A DNA stretch of 64,000 bases. It comes from Diphasiastrum complanatum (taxonomy: Eukaryota; Streptophyta; Lycopodiopsida; Lycopodiales; Lycopodiaceae). The position numbers were made by a program, and so were the translations under genes. The notes under the pieces were generated by a model. It was not told the origin of the DNA, did no database searches, and was given only the letters and a program-made list of their open reading frames with translations. Below are positions 63,447 through 64,000 of this stretch, piece after piece (the stretch's first letter is position 1; every line of letters starts with the position of its first letter). The stretch covers positions 26,426,649 through 26,490,648 of the forward strand of contig CM055100.1 in the NCBI GenBank assembly GCA_029204225.1, in the 5' to 3' direction.

Positions 63447-64000
63447 CTGAAAATCATAGGTATTCGTAAGACTTTATATGCAAATACTTCCAAAACGTTT
63501 CCATTTGCAATGCTTCGCGTCTGTACTTAGAATGCTATTGAAGTAAACTGCTTGCTACAAAAACTCTACAACGAAGCCAGTAAAGCGTATACTAAGTATG
63601 GTGAAGGCTCTGCGTAGTGGGTTAAAGGCTAGCATCAGAGCAAACTGCTGCTTACAAAATGAAGCCAACAGAATGATTGAATTCTCAAACTTATGCACGC
63701 TTTGATATTTAGCAAAAGCCTAACATTGGAGCAGACTGCTTGTGCATATATATAAACTTGATAATAAATCTCGAACTCGATGGTGCTCTGATCATGGCAA
63801 AATTAGAACCTAAGTGTTAATTGTCCAGATGTAGGCTACAAAACTATGATACTCCTTGCTTATAATAAGCTTAAAATTAGACTCCTTATCCAGCGAATTC
63901 TTGTAACAGTCTTCCCTTAGATGTTTCCAATCGTATAGGCTACCATGATAAGAATATTTTTCCCAGCTCGGAATGCTGTAACCATGGATAGTGGAACAAT
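63447..64000 (-). other. RopGEF intron or upstream sequence
   Basis: By position this is intron 5' of the first visible PRONE exon. No N-terminal exon with a supported frame was found, and no promoter elements can be assigned. Confidence 0.5.

Overview
This is nuclear DNA of a land plant. The evidence is three spliced genes with plant-specific family features: a plastid FabZ with transit peptide, a plant-type monoacylglycerol lipase, and a PRONE-domain RopGEF. They sit in a long AT-rich background of nested, decayed LTR retrotransposons, long (GA/CT)n microsatellites and plant Copia primer sites (TGGTATCAGAGC). The species cannot be named from sequence alone. Most exons are separated by short introns of about 100-400 bases, but the last RopGEF intron is about 1.15 kb. 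There are no bacterial genes, CRISPR arrays, rRNA or convincing tRNA genes.

Layout. 1.3-2.9 kb: FabZ, minus strand, four exons, complete. 3-15 kb: Copia remnants, a short non-autonomous LTR element (5.6-7.7 kb), a decayed Copia element D (8.4-11.8 kb), microsatellites and small repeat clusters. 16.2-19.9 kb: a minus-strand Ty3/gypsy chromovirus relic. 21.0-32.2 kb: a Copia element (E2) with GGATC target duplications; its 5' LTR is split by a 5.1-kb non-autonomous element (B) with its own TGTAA duplications. 35.2-37.2 kb: monoacylglycerol lipase, minus strand, eight exons, complete. 39-48.3 kb: a broken copy of the B family, a Copia integrase fragment, a gypsy-type LTR with leader minisatellite and gag, then Copia pol joined to that gag. 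49.4-50.6 kb: a subtilase relic interrupted by a (GA)n tract. 53.7-57.1 kb: a Copia integrase fragment interrupted by a second member of the B superfamily. 59.9-63.4 kb: RopGEF, minus strand, whose 5' end lies beyond the window.

The most interesting system is the B-like family. These elements have LTRs of about 0.8 kb, a Copia primer site and polypurine tract, and CCHC gag-like proteins, but no visible integrase, reverse transcriptase or RNase H. In place of pol they carry a conserved module of about 105 residues that I do not recognise. It is present once in the 55-57 kb element and twice in tandem in element B. Their LTR termini and a recurrent palindrome (core CACACGTGTG or CACATGTG) are shared with Copia element D, which suggests D-type elements as the autonomous partner.

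The three host genes are functionally unrelated: plastid fatty acid synthesis, lipid or ester hydrolysis, and Rop GTPase activation. They look like islands in a retrotransposon-rich region. All coordinates and splice sites were read by eye.
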